Source of the DNA: Geobacillus proteiniphilus
GTDB taxonomy: Bacteria > Bacillota > Bacilli > Bacillales > Anoxybacillaceae
Direction of reading: 5' to 3'
Length of the DNA: 64,000 bases
NCBI RefSeq assembly: GCF_001908025.1
Contig: NZ_MQMG01000009.1
Location: 1 to 64,000, forward strand
Position numbers and translations under genes: made by a program. Of the stretch, positions 1-7,685 are shown piece after piece. The notes under the pieces are model-generated. The model made no database searches, was not told the origin of the DNA, and saw only the letters and a program-made list of their open reading frames with translations. Each line of letters begins with the position of its first letter. Position 1 is the stretch's first letter.

Positions 1-20
1 AAAAAGACGAGAAAAGGAAA

Positions 21-48
21 GGAATCAGAACTGTTTCGCTCTGATTCC
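21..48 (-). terminator. Hairpin terminator-like element
   Basis: Nine-base arms (GGAATCAGA / TCTGATTCC) around a 10-base loop. On the minus strand the stem is followed by a pyrimidine-rich run ending in TTTTT, so it probably ends transcription from the operon at 287-6029 or shields whatever lies further left. Confidence 0.5.
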
Positions 49-53
49 TTCAC

Positions 54-214
54 GTTAACCTCACATTTCGCACCCTGAATAAAAATTCAAAATAAGCCTG
101 ATTTGAGTGAATAAAAATTAGTTATTTTACAATATTTGTATAAAAATTTATTTTTATGCGAATATTTTGGTTATTTTTTGTATATTATGCAAAGGTTGCG
201 AAATATGAGTTAAC
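54..214. repeat. Small AT-rich element with terminal inverted repeats (MITE-like)
   Basis: The 21-base arms at 54-74 and 194-214 are near-perfect inverted copies (both begin GTTAAC and contain ATTTCGCA), differing by one mismatch and two one-base shifts. They enclose about 120 very AT-rich bases with no open frame. This is the form of a non-autonomous mobile element or of two facing IS ends. It lies just downstream of the four-gene operon. Confidence 0.5.
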
Positions 215-237
215 TGAATTTATACTGTCTACTTTTC

Positions 238-263
238 GGATCGCAGTGCACAGGCACCGATCC
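238..263 (-). terminator. Weak hairpin downstream of the 490-aa gene
   Basis: GGATCG...CGATCC outer stem with an inner GTGC/GCAC stem. It lies 24 bases past the stop of the last gene of the minus-strand operon, but is followed by few T residues, so its role as a terminator is uncertain. Confidence 0.3.
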
Positions 264-286
264 TAATGGAAAAATGCTCACTCAAA

Positions 287-1759
287 CTAAAAAAGTGATT
301 TAACAAAATTTTTTGCTTTGTTAACCGCAGTTCCAACTGCTCTTGCTCCTGTCTTTAATGAAGCAACGACAGTTTTCCTAACCTTTTGGGCGGTTTCACA
401 TATCTTACCACCAATTGTTGAACCAGCCATGTAGGCAACTGTACCTCCAACAATTCCTCCTATTACAGCACCTACTGGACTACCCACAATCGGTATCCAG
501 CTTAAAGCCAAAGCTCCTGCTACCGAGCCTGTAACAGTTCCTAATTCTGCACTTGCCAATCCAGCAACAGTAGCAACTGTTACTCTCTCCATTTGTTGAA
601 GTCCCTGAGTAACACTCAATTCACCATTAGCCACTTTATTTAAAACTTTCACGTTTTCGATGGATACAGTTGCAATATTGGCAATTACTGCTGGGGGGGT
701 TCCAGGTGGGATTGCTTTTAAAAGCCCTTTTTCTGAGGCTATTTTTAAAGCAACCGTTACTGAAGTCTTTACACCTGAATCCGCCCCTGTTTTAAGTGCT
801 AACTCCACCACTTCATTTACTTCAATATTTTTATTGGTCATCGATTTATAAACTAAATCGTACCCAACCGCAATGGCCGCTGATCGCACACCAGCTAATG
901 CTACATTTTTAGTCATATGACTCGTTAAATCTTTTAATTTATAGTAGTTCCAATCAACCTCTATTTGTTTTCCGCTTTGTGCAAGTTTCTGAAGCTCTTT
1001 TCCCTCTTGTTTACTTAAAGGTGTGCTTTTATAGTTTTTAATGCTTATCGTGTCTGTGCTTTTTGCCACATTTTCGACTTGACCCTTTGCAACAAGTTTT
1101 CCCTGAAATTTATAATTCCCTTTCTTAAAGGCTATGGTTGCATTTTTATAATCTGAGGAAAACTTTGCTTGATATTTCTTTACTATTCTACCTTGGTTAT
1201 CCTTAATAACTAAATCCACAGAATTTCTTTTATAAATTTCCCCAGGATTTGGTTTCAAAGCCTCGGCTTTATAATCTCCACCTTTTAATGCAACGTCTAA
1301 ATTGAAGGAATTAGCATGATGTTGTTCAAAAATAAAACCATCAAGATTAATATTACGATTAATAGTACCATCATTATTCAGAATTACTTGACTCATTAAA
1401 TCGTTTGCATTATTAATTGCATTATCAATGTTTTGCAAGTATTGCCCAACTTGGTTCACCGACATTCCAGCAGAAGCTTCCTGCACTTTCTGTTGAAACC
1501 ATGCTTCTTTAGAAACCCCATTTTCAATTGCTCTATTAATACTTTCAATGTTCCTATTGTTCAATTCTATGGTTTCTAATACTTCTTTACTGAATACCTC
1601 AATCTCTTTCTCATCAATCTCTAAATTGTTGTTTCGCAACTCATTTTTAATCCAAGCATCGTCTGTTAAACTTTTTTCTTTTTTTGAATAACTCTCAATA
1701 GTACCTTGAATAAGTTCGATAAGTTCTAATGCCTCCTGATTGTCTCCCCTATAACTCAT
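287..1759 (-). CDS. Putative effector: PD-(D/E)XK-like core plus C-terminal glycine-zipper membrane domain
   Basis: A 490-aa protein, last gene of a four-gene minus-strand operon; start ATG preceded by AGAGGGGAAGAG. Residues 1-130 are charged and helical. Residues 141-200 contain GFIFEQHH, then a strand-turn-strand carrying D182 and the motif YQAKF with Q197-x-K199. The spacing resembles the D...(E/Q)xK active site of PD-(D/E)XK nucleases, with Q in place of E. Residues of about 390-455 are rich in Gly/Ala with GxxxG steps (VGSPVGAVIGGIVGGTVAYMAG), which suggests membrane insertion. The stop of the upstream AAA+ gene is 14 bases away. Inference: the toxic or effector part of a conflict system, either cutting nucleic acid or perforating the membrane. 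The family is not one I can name, and the nuclease call rests on a short motif only. Composition is AT-rich compared with the core genes. Confidence 0.5.
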   Translation of the reverse strand: MSYRGDNQEALELIELIQGTIESYSKKEKSLTDDAWIKNELRNNNLEIDEKEIEVFSKEVLETIELNNRNIESINRAIENGVSKEAWFQQKVQEASAGMSVNQVGQYLQNIDNAINNANDLMSQVILNNDGTINRNINLDGFIFEQHHANSFNLDVALKGGDYKAEALKPNPGEIYKRNSVDLVIKDNQGRIVKKYQAKFSSDYKNATIAFKKGNYKFQGKLVAKGQVENVAKSTDTISIKNYKSTPLSKQEGKELQKLAQSGKQIEVDWNYYKLKDLTSHMTKNVALAGVRSAAIAVGYDLVYKSMTNKNIEVNEVVELALKTGADSGVKTSVTVALKIASEKGLLKAIPPGTPPAVIANIATVSIENVKVLNKVANGELSVTQGLQQMERVTVATVAGLASAELGTVTGSVAGALALSWIPIVGSPVGAVIGGIVGGTVAYMAGSTIGGKICETAQKVRKTVVASLKTGARAVGTAVNKAKNFVKSLF

Positions 1760-1773
1760 TCTCTTCCCCTCTC

Positions 1774-3273
1774 TTATTTTTGGGATGCAGGTTTAAAGTG
1801 ATTATTTTTATAAATTTCTGCTAAGAGCTTTATCTTATCTTTTAATAGTTCTGATAGTGGACGAGTATTTTCTATCACAGTAAGAATATCTTCTGTTGTG
1901 ACATACTCTTTACCAGCAACAAACGCTTTCTCTATGCTTTCCTTTACGACTCCTTCAATATCTGCCCCACTATATCCATCTGTTTTTTTGCTCAGTTTAG
2001 CTACATCGATTTTCTCCAAATCTTCTTTTCTTCGTTTTCCAATATGAATTTCAAAAATTTTTTTTCTTTCATCTTCTGTAGGCAAATCTACATAAAATAT
2101 CTCATCAAAACGACCTTTTCTTAATAATTCGGGTGGTAAGTTGGAAATATCATTTGCAGTAGCGACTACAAAAGTTGGGCTCTGTTTTTCTTGCATCCAT
2201 GTTAAAAAATGACCAAACAATCGACTGGCTACCTCTGTGTTCCCGCTGTTCCCGATACCTGCAAAGGCTTTTTCAAGCTCATCAATCCAAAGAACGCAAG
2301 GAGAAATCGCTTCCGCTAACTTAATCGCCTTTCTCATATTCGCTTCAGACTCTCCAACATATTTCCCCATTAATCTTCCCATGTCTAACCGAAGTAAAGG
2401 AATACCAAAAAGGTGAGCTGTTGCTTTAGCGTTTAGTGATTTCCCACAGCCAGGCATCCCTACAACTAATACTCCTTTTGGAATATCAACTCCGTATTCA
2501 ATTGCCTTGTTCATATTTTTAAAGACGCGGGATTTGTTGAAAAGCCATTTTTTTAAATTATCAAGTCCTCCGATTTCATCAAAGCTTTCCTTTAGAGGAA
2601 TCATCTCAAGAATTCCTGATTTCTTAATCATTTGGTATTTCTGCTCATATACAATTTCTAAATCTTTACGATTCAGATTACCATCTTTTGAGTAGGCAAG
2701 GGATAAAATATTAATAATCTCGTATTCAGTTAACCCCTTAAAGGCAGTGGTAAACTCCTCTAACAACGAGTCAGATATGTCTGGTAGTTCATTAACCTCT
2801 ATAAACTGTTTAATCAAACTTTTTATTTCTTTTTCTCCCATATAATCCATTTCAATAATGGTTGTATACTTTTCTAACTCAACAGGAATTTTCAAAACTG
2901 GCGAAACCAGAAAGATTATTGTTTCCAATCCATTATGAATACGAAGAGAAATGTCTTTTAACCTGCTAATGACATAAGGATTGTCAATAAAGTGATGCAC
3001 GTCTTTTATTACGAGGATTTTTCCTCTTAGTTCATCATTATTATTCAAAAGCGATAAAGTAACTTCTAATCGATCCATGCCCTCCAGAAGAGGAAGTTTT
3101 GTTCGGAAATCAACAAACCCTCTTGATGCATTCCATTCTAAAATTTCTCTTCCATAAGCAGATTTCTTTATGATTTCATCAGCTTTTGCTTCTTCAAATG
3201 TATTTAGATAAAGAATAGGAAATTGTGCGTCAACGTAATGCAATACCTTTTCTTTTACCTGTTCTAAAAGCAT
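1774..3273 (-). CDS. AAA+ ATPase, Ycf46-like (COG0464 type)
   Basis: 499 aa. The N-terminal 230 residues ([20 protein letters not shown]...) resemble the N domain of cyanobacterial/plastid Ycf46-type AAA proteins, which starts with a short 'YPLIYI..WEE' strand. A classical AAA+ module follows: Walker A GMPGCGKS (272-279), pore-loop-like MGKYVGES (302-309), Walker B VLWIDE (327-332), sensor-1 ATAND (about 371-375), arginine fingers RKGRFDE (385-391), then a helical lid. There is no HExxH, so it is not an FtsH-type protease. It lies 12 bases after the 585-aa gene and 14 before the putative effector. Inference: an ATP-driven remodeller that gates or loads the neighbouring effector. The ATPase call is firm; the partner role is inferred from the operon. 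Confidence 0.85.
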   Translation of the reverse strand: MLLEQVKEKVLHYVDAQFPILYLNTFEEAKADEIIKKSAYGREILEWNASRGFVDFRTKLPLLEGMDRLEVTLSLLNNNDELRGKILVIKDVHHFIDNPYVISRLKDISLRIHNGLETIIFLVSPVLKIPVELEKYTTIIEMDYMGEKEIKSLIKQFIEVNELPDISDSLLEEFTTAFKGLTEYEIINILSLAYSKDGNLNRKDLEIVYEQKYQMIKKSGILEMIPLKESFDEIGGLDNLKKWLFNKSRVFKNMNKAIEYGVDIPKGVLVVGMPGCGKSLNAKATAHLFGIPLLRLDMGRLMGKYVGESEANMRKAIKLAEAISPCVLWIDELEKAFAGIGNSGNTEVASRLFGHFLTWMQEKQSPTFVVATANDISNLPPELLRKGRFDEIFYVDLPTEDERKKIFEIHIGKRRKEDLEKIDVAKLSKKTDGYSGADIEGVVKESIEKAFVAGKEYVTTEDILTVIENTRPLSELLKDKIKLLAEIYKNNHFKPASQK

Positions 3274-3285
3274 TTGCTCCCCTCC

Positions 3286-5043
3286 CTACGATCCATAAAC
3301 AAACACTTGGTCCTTATATAGAATTGCCATTTTATCATCGCTAACATCAATATCAAATTCATAAGACCAATCAAACAATCCTGGTACTTGTATCGTGCTT
3401 AACTTTTCTAATGTATCAGTATCCCAAATACTAATTTCCCCTGGTTTTTCTGTACCATCTTCTCTTTTTAAACCAACTCTTGCAGTCACTAAATATCTAT
3501 CAACCACATTCATGAAATAAAATGGAGGTGTTGGTAAATCTGCTATCTTATTACCTGTATTCAAGTCAAAAACAGCAATTTCTCCTTCTTTATCTTTTTC
3601 ATTTTTTAAGAAGGAATATATATTTCTTAGTGGAAACAGAGAACTCCCGAAATATAGTCCTCCATCAACATTTCGTTGGTTGCCTTTTAACGGGACAGCA
3701 AATATCTTATCCGATGCAATCTTAAAGCTTTTCATTCCTATTTTAAACATTGGATAAAATGATTTTGGATTAAACAATTCTCCCGCACCGTAAGAGGGAA
3801 TATAATAAAGTTGTTGTCTATAAATTGAAAAACAATCGTTTTCATTTCTTGAAAATGCTCTCAGATCTTTTAACTTCATGTTAATTTTTCTGTATGACTT
3901 ACTGCTTATAATACTTAAGTTATTTAAATTAATGGAATATGAATAATAGCTAACATCCCCTGTTCCCAGAAAACCATTAGAAATTTCATTGATAAATAAT
4001 TTATTATCTTCAATAGTTATATTTCCGAACGCATTTACATCTCCCTCGTTCCAAATTAAATCCAATTCTTGTTTTTTCATTTTATATGGATTATTTAAAT
4101 CAAAGATGTATAACACACTCTTATATCGATTACCTGGACCATCTACTTTTTCATAATCTAAAATATAAAACATATGCTTTTCTCTAAATGCTTTTATATC
4201 ATCATAACCAAAAAAATTCGATTTGAATTGATTAATCCCCTTTCCACTATTTAAATCATAAAAAACAAAACATTTTCCTTTTCTAACTACAATCGTATTT
4301 TCATATACAAAAATATTTCTATGACCATCAGAAAAACCCGAATCTCCAAACTGACTGTAATCAATCTTTATACTTCCTATAAGATTATTAAAATCACCTT
4401 TTTGCAACGATATATTTTTTCCTTCAAATGTAACATTAGAGTTCGTACCTGGCTTGAATCTAATATCTGTATCTGAAGTTAGAACTAAATTAGCAAAAGA
4501 GATACCCTTTTGTTTGGCATTGAAAGTCCCTTCACACAACAGTTTTACTTTGGGATTATTTAAACCAACGTATTGAACATGTGAATATTTATCGCTGACC
4601 TCAAAAATATCTCCCAATAAATATACTGTTGTTTCATTATTTAACACGCTGTTCTCCAAAATCTTGCATAGTTCCTCTTGCGATGTTGCTACCTGGTCTA
4701 CATTTTCAATTTGTTCATTTGTGAATTGCTTTAACATTTCTATCTTCTGTCTTTTTTTAATTATGTGATTAACATCCAAATGGTCTTCAGAAAAAGGGAT
4801 GTTGAAAATTTCAAATAATCTTTTTGCAATAGTTTCCGCTTCTTCAATAGGTATATCCTTAATTCTTTCCAATTGTTCAAGTTCGTTTTTATAAAATCTC
4901 TGTTCTAACCATACCTTTAACCTGCCATCAAAAAATAGCTCCATCACTGATTCCAAGTCAAAATTTGCTCTTAACTCTTCTATAGTTCGCACCTTTGCAC
5001 CTGACTTCATTATCAAAGGAAATTTAATACTTCTCTTAAGCAT
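3286..5043 (-). CDS. Unknown 585-aa protein, probable beta-propeller-like sensor
   Basis: Residues 1-60 carry a motif of the form VRTIEELRxNFDLxxV...FDGRLxxWLxxR, which I recall at the N terminus of assorted bacterial proteins but cannot tie to a named domain. Residues 60-130 are helical. From about 140 the chain is almost all short beta strands with repeated blades (NIFVYENTIVV, VLYIFDLNNP, GEIAVFDLNTG, GEISIWDTDTLEKL), ending FVYGS, in the style of WD/PQQ/Kelch-like propellers. No signal peptide or membrane segment. Between the WYL regulator (17-base gap) and the AAA+ gene (12-base gap). Inference: a cytosolic scaffold or recognition subunit. I do not recognise the family and claim no activity. 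Confidence 0.5.
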   Translation of the reverse strand: MLKRSIKFPLIMKSGAKVRTIEELRANFDLESVMELFFDGRLKVWLEQRFYKNELEQLERIKDIPIEEAETIAKRLFEIFNIPFSEDHLDVNHIIKKRQKIEMLKQFTNEQIENVDQVATSQEELCKILENSVLNNETTVYLLGDIFEVSDKYSHVQYVGLNNPKVKLLCEGTFNAKQKGISFANLVLTSDTDIRFKPGTNSNVTFEGKNISLQKGDFNNLIGSIKIDYSQFGDSGFSDGHRNIFVYENTIVVRKGKCFVFYDLNSGKGINQFKSNFFGYDDIKAFREKHMFYILDYEKVDGPGNRYKSVLYIFDLNNPYKMKKQELDLIWNEGDVNAFGNITIEDNKLFINEISNGFLGTGDVSYYSYSINLNNLSIISSKSYRKINMKLKDLRAFSRNENDCFSIYRQQLYYIPSYGAGELFNPKSFYPMFKIGMKSFKIASDKIFAVPLKGNQRNVDGGLYFGSSLFPLRNIYSFLKNEKDKEGEIAVFDLNTGNKIADLPTPPFYFMNVVDRYLVTARVGLKREDGTEKPGEISIWDTDTLEKLSTIQVPGLFDWSYEFDIDVSDDKMAILYKDQVFVYGS

Positions 5044-5060
5044 GGCCCAACCCCTTTCTT

Positions 5061-6029
5061 TTAATCATATTTATCAGCCATTAATTGAATGGTTCTTTTC
5101 ATTTCATCTCTTAGACTTTGAGGACTAATAACCTCTACACGCTCTCCTTGGCTCAATAGCCACATCACGCATCCTTTTCCATAAACCTCCGCTTCAATTA
5201 ACCATCCTTCTGGAAGGTCTTCAATGACTTTAGCATTAGGAAACCTGTCCAATACAGCAGAAAGCGAAAGACCAAAAAATTTAAATCTAATGGTCATTAG
5301 GTCTCCTGCATACATAAATTGAATACGTTTTCTAAGCTCCCCTTCTTCTATCCTGTCTTTTTCGGAGTATTTGAATTTCTCTTGTAACAGCTTAAAATGC
5401 TTAATTCTGTCCACTCTAAAAAAAGCTGGTGATTGATATTCACTATCCTTTATAAACGCAATTAAGTAGAAATAATATTCGGAAAAAATTATCGAAACGG
5501 GTTTTACAATTCTTACTGACTCTTTTCCATCCATTCTTTCATAAGTTATCTCTATCATTTGTTTGTTTCTAATGCTAAAACCAATATCCCAAATCATCTT
5601 CAGAAGGGGTTTGTTATGCTGTAATGGTTGAAAATGAATTAACTCATTTCCAATGATAGCTTTTATAAATTTTCTATCCTCTTCAGTTGCCTGACTAAGG
5701 AGAGCATCAATTAACCCATTCATCTCTGATTTACAAAAAGCTCTGCTCTCCAAAATTATCTTTATGATGCTTAGCAATTCGACCCCAGTTAAAGGATTTT
5801 TAACAAATCCACTTAGGTAATATCCTTTTTTAGAAAAGTCGTATAGTATTTCCTCACCAGCACAGTTATTAGATAAAAACATTCTTATGTCATCAATATC
5901 TCTCTGAACGGTTCTTTCGTTTACACCTAATTCATCAGCAGTTCTCTTCTTATTGATAACTCCCCCTTTTCGGAACGTATCATACAATTTAAGCACCCTA
6001 CTTATTTTCGCCTCTTTCTCTTTGTCCAC
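5061..6029 (-). CDS. WYL-domain transcriptional regulator with N-terminal HTH
   Basis: 322 aa from a GTG start at 6029. Residues of about 8-50 form a DeoR/HTH_11-type winged helix (KKRTADELGVNERTVQRDIDDI). Residues of about 160-235 are the WYL domain (YYFYLIAFIKDSEYQSPAFFRVDRIKHF), and the C-terminal about 75 residues (MWLLSQGERVEVISPQSLRDEM) match the WCX extension. First gene of the operon, so it probably autoregulates the three genes behind it. WYL repressors of this build (CapW, BrxR) control CBASS, BREX and other defence operons, which is the main contextual hint that the downstream genes are defensive. The WYL call is firm; the ligand and the sign of control are unknown. Confidence 0.88.
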   Translation of the reverse strand: MDKEKEAKISRVLKLYDTFRKGGVINKKRTADELGVNERTVQRDIDDIRMFLSNNCAGEEILYDFSKKGYYLSGFVKNPLTGVELLSIIKIILESRAFCKSEMNGLIDALLSQATEEDRKFIKAIIGNELIHFQPLQHNKPLLKMIWDIGFSIRNKQMIEITYERMDGKESVRIVKPVSIIFSEYYFYLIAFIKDSEYQSPAFFRVDRIKHFKLLQEKFKYSEKDRIEEGELRKRIQFMYAGDLMTIRFKFFGLSLSAVLDRFPNAKVIEDLPEGWLIEAEVYGKGCVMWLLSQGERVEVISPQSLRDEMKRTIQLMADKYD

Positions 6030-6070
6030 CGTATCACCCTTAGAGTTTCCAATTAATTCTTTATACTTAT

Positions 6071-6100
6071 ATTATCAAATAGGTTAGACAGAATCTGTCA
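6071..6100 (-). promoter_or_regulatory. Promoter and palindromic operator of the WYL operon
   Basis: On the minus strand: -35-like TGACAG (6100-6095), an 18-base spacer, and -10 GATAAT (6076-6071), about 42 bases before the GTG start. A perfect palindrome GACAGA-T-TCTGTC (6087-6099) overlaps the -35 box, a natural place for WYL-repressor binding. Confidence 0.5.
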
Positions 6101-6242
6101 TACCAAAATATTTTTTAAAAGTCCGAGTTTATATCAAATAACCGATGGTGCTAGATAAAATCGAGCAAACATAAAAATAGCCCTTGCCTGCGGATCTCCT
6201 TTAGAATGAAAGTGCGACCAAACATTCGAAAGGAGAATCTCC

Positions 6243-6545
6243 ATGCAAGAGCACTTTCGTTTTACTACAGACAAAGCAAAAATTCAAAAACAATATGCAG
6301 CGATTTTCTTTTTTGTTTCTGCCCAGCTGTCACACATTCAACGCTATCTTCAACGTCGCAATCGTCATTTGGCGAAACAAGAAGACGCGGTGATCATTGC
6401 CATTCATCTTTTAGGCTTGGCTTCTCTTCCGAACGTGCATGGCATCGCTTTGTTACTGGGAACTTGTTCACGAATGGACAGTTTCTCGAACGTTCTTGCC
6501 GAGCGCTGCGCTTTGCGATCAAATCGCAAACAGCACCCGACACCG
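6243..6545 (+). pseudogene. IS982-family transposase, 5' fragment with frameshift
   Basis: The ATG at 6243 opens MQEHFRFTTDKAKIQKQYAAIF..., which I recall as the N terminus of Geobacillus IS982-type transposases. Near 6410-6425 the homology jumps frame (SSERAWHRFVTGNLFTNGQF in the next frame) and ends near 6545 in a run of stops. The DDE catalytic part is missing. A dead remnant between the WYL operon and an Rpn remnant. Confidence 0.6.
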
Positions 6546-6549
6546 TTCG

Positions 6550-7014
6550 CTAATCTCCCAACCGCTCCCGTACTTCCTCCTCTGTCATGTCGAGAATATG
6601 GGCAACGTCTGTTATACTCATTCCTTTTTCGACCATTTTTCGAATCGTTTCATTTTTCCCTTCTTCTCGACCTTGTTCTAATCCTTCTTTCAATCCTTCT
6701 TGTCTTCCTTCTTCCTGACTGCCGCGAATGTTTGAGAGTTGATCAAGGAGCCATTTCAGCCGCATTTCGTATGCGTAGCGGTTTTCGGGGTCGACGCTTA
6801 AGTTTTGCCATTCTTCTAGTGCTTCTAAAATGTCTTGTTCTGTCATGGCTATTCCCTCCAATTCACGAAACATCTCTTCATCCATTTTTTTCGTTCGTCC
6901 ATCGACAGCCGACAACATCGTTAGCCATGGCCATTCCGGTGACTGTTTCACTTCTCTCCGATATTTCTTCCATTTTACCATAAATTGTGACAAGTCGAGT
7001 ACGTCAACTACCCC
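6550..7014 (-). pseudogene. Rpn/YhgA-like nuclease, C-terminal fragment
   Basis: About 150 codons encoding the tail of an Rpn-family (PD-(D/E)XK, transposase_31/YhgA-like) protein: a helical region with LTMLSAVDGRTKKMDEEMF, then the Gly/Glu repeat EEGRQEGLKEGLEQGREEG and a short HTH-like end (GMSITDVAHILDMTEEEV). The nuclease core is missing because the right end of an IS605-like element (from 7003) abuts the N-terminal side; the first few apparent codons derive from that element. Confidence 0.65.
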
Positions 7015-7395
7015 CACTTAGCTAACGCTTGAAGTGGGGGCTTGCCACTCCCCAGAAGTGCAAACGGACTTCGTCCTCCTTCCTTGACTTGGGGTTGCAT
7101 CAGGGGCAGGTTGACGACTACCCAACGACATAGGTCATGCCTATATCGCTACCGAGTGGCTCGGCATGTCTGTAGGCAGTACTTGACTTCCACGCACAAC
7201 AGACGGATGTACGCTCGATGTTTTACGGTTGCAACGTTTCCTGCAACCAACTCCCTACATCGAGTAACGGGGATTGGAGTGCCTTGATTCAACGGTTTTC
7301 TCCACATTCTTATTCTATCATATACAAAAGAAAGGAGGAAGGGCGATTCCTCCCCGACTTTCGCTCTCGCTTAGAAGTCGGGGTCTCCTCGCCAA
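7003..7395 (-). mobile_element. IS200/IS605-type element reduced to its ends (no tnpA/tnpB)
   Basis: Read on the minus strand, a left-end imperfect hairpin (CCCCGACTT...AAGTCGGGG, 7352-7383) is followed by about 300 structured non-coding bases and a right-end hairpin CCCCCACTT...AAGTGGGGG (7011-7040) before GTTGAC. Stem-loops of this kind are the recognition ends of IS605 elements, and the region before the right end is where the TnpB guide (omega/re) RNA is encoded. No transposase frame survives. It interrupts the Rpn gene at 6550-7014. Confidence 0.5.
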
Positions 7396-7566
7396 AGATG
7401 ATGAAAATTGGAAATCGGGTGGCTCATTTTTTATGTGATCGAACCGTTGAAAAGTGGCTCAATTTTAGATTATCAAATACATGGATATTTGCCGAACCAT
7501 TTCGACTCAATATGGGCTATCTACACAACATTTATACTCGTTTCGTTCTATATGTATAAGAAATAG

Positions 7567-7604
7567 AAGGCACCTTTGAGATACTTCACTCTCAAAGATG
7601 CCTT
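7567..7604 (-). terminator. Terminator-like hairpin after hsdR
   Basis: Long interrupted stem (AAGGCACCTTTGAGA / TCTCAAAGATGCCTT) with a short loop, 82 bases past the hsdR stop. On the minus strand it is followed by CTATTTCTTA, consistent with an intrinsic terminator for hsdMSR. The 170 bases on its left to the IS605 remnant show nothing I recognise. Confidence 0.6.
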
Positions 7605-7685
7605 AACACCAAAGAAAAACAGAATATATTGAAACGTTAGCAACAACACCCAACGGCTAACTAGATACCACAAAGAACGCTTTTG

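Noticed and set aside
1774-3273. AAA+ protein considered as an FtsH-like metalloprotease
   Set aside because: There is no HExxH zinc motif and the chain ends soon after the AAA lid; the N domain fits Ycf46-like proteins better.
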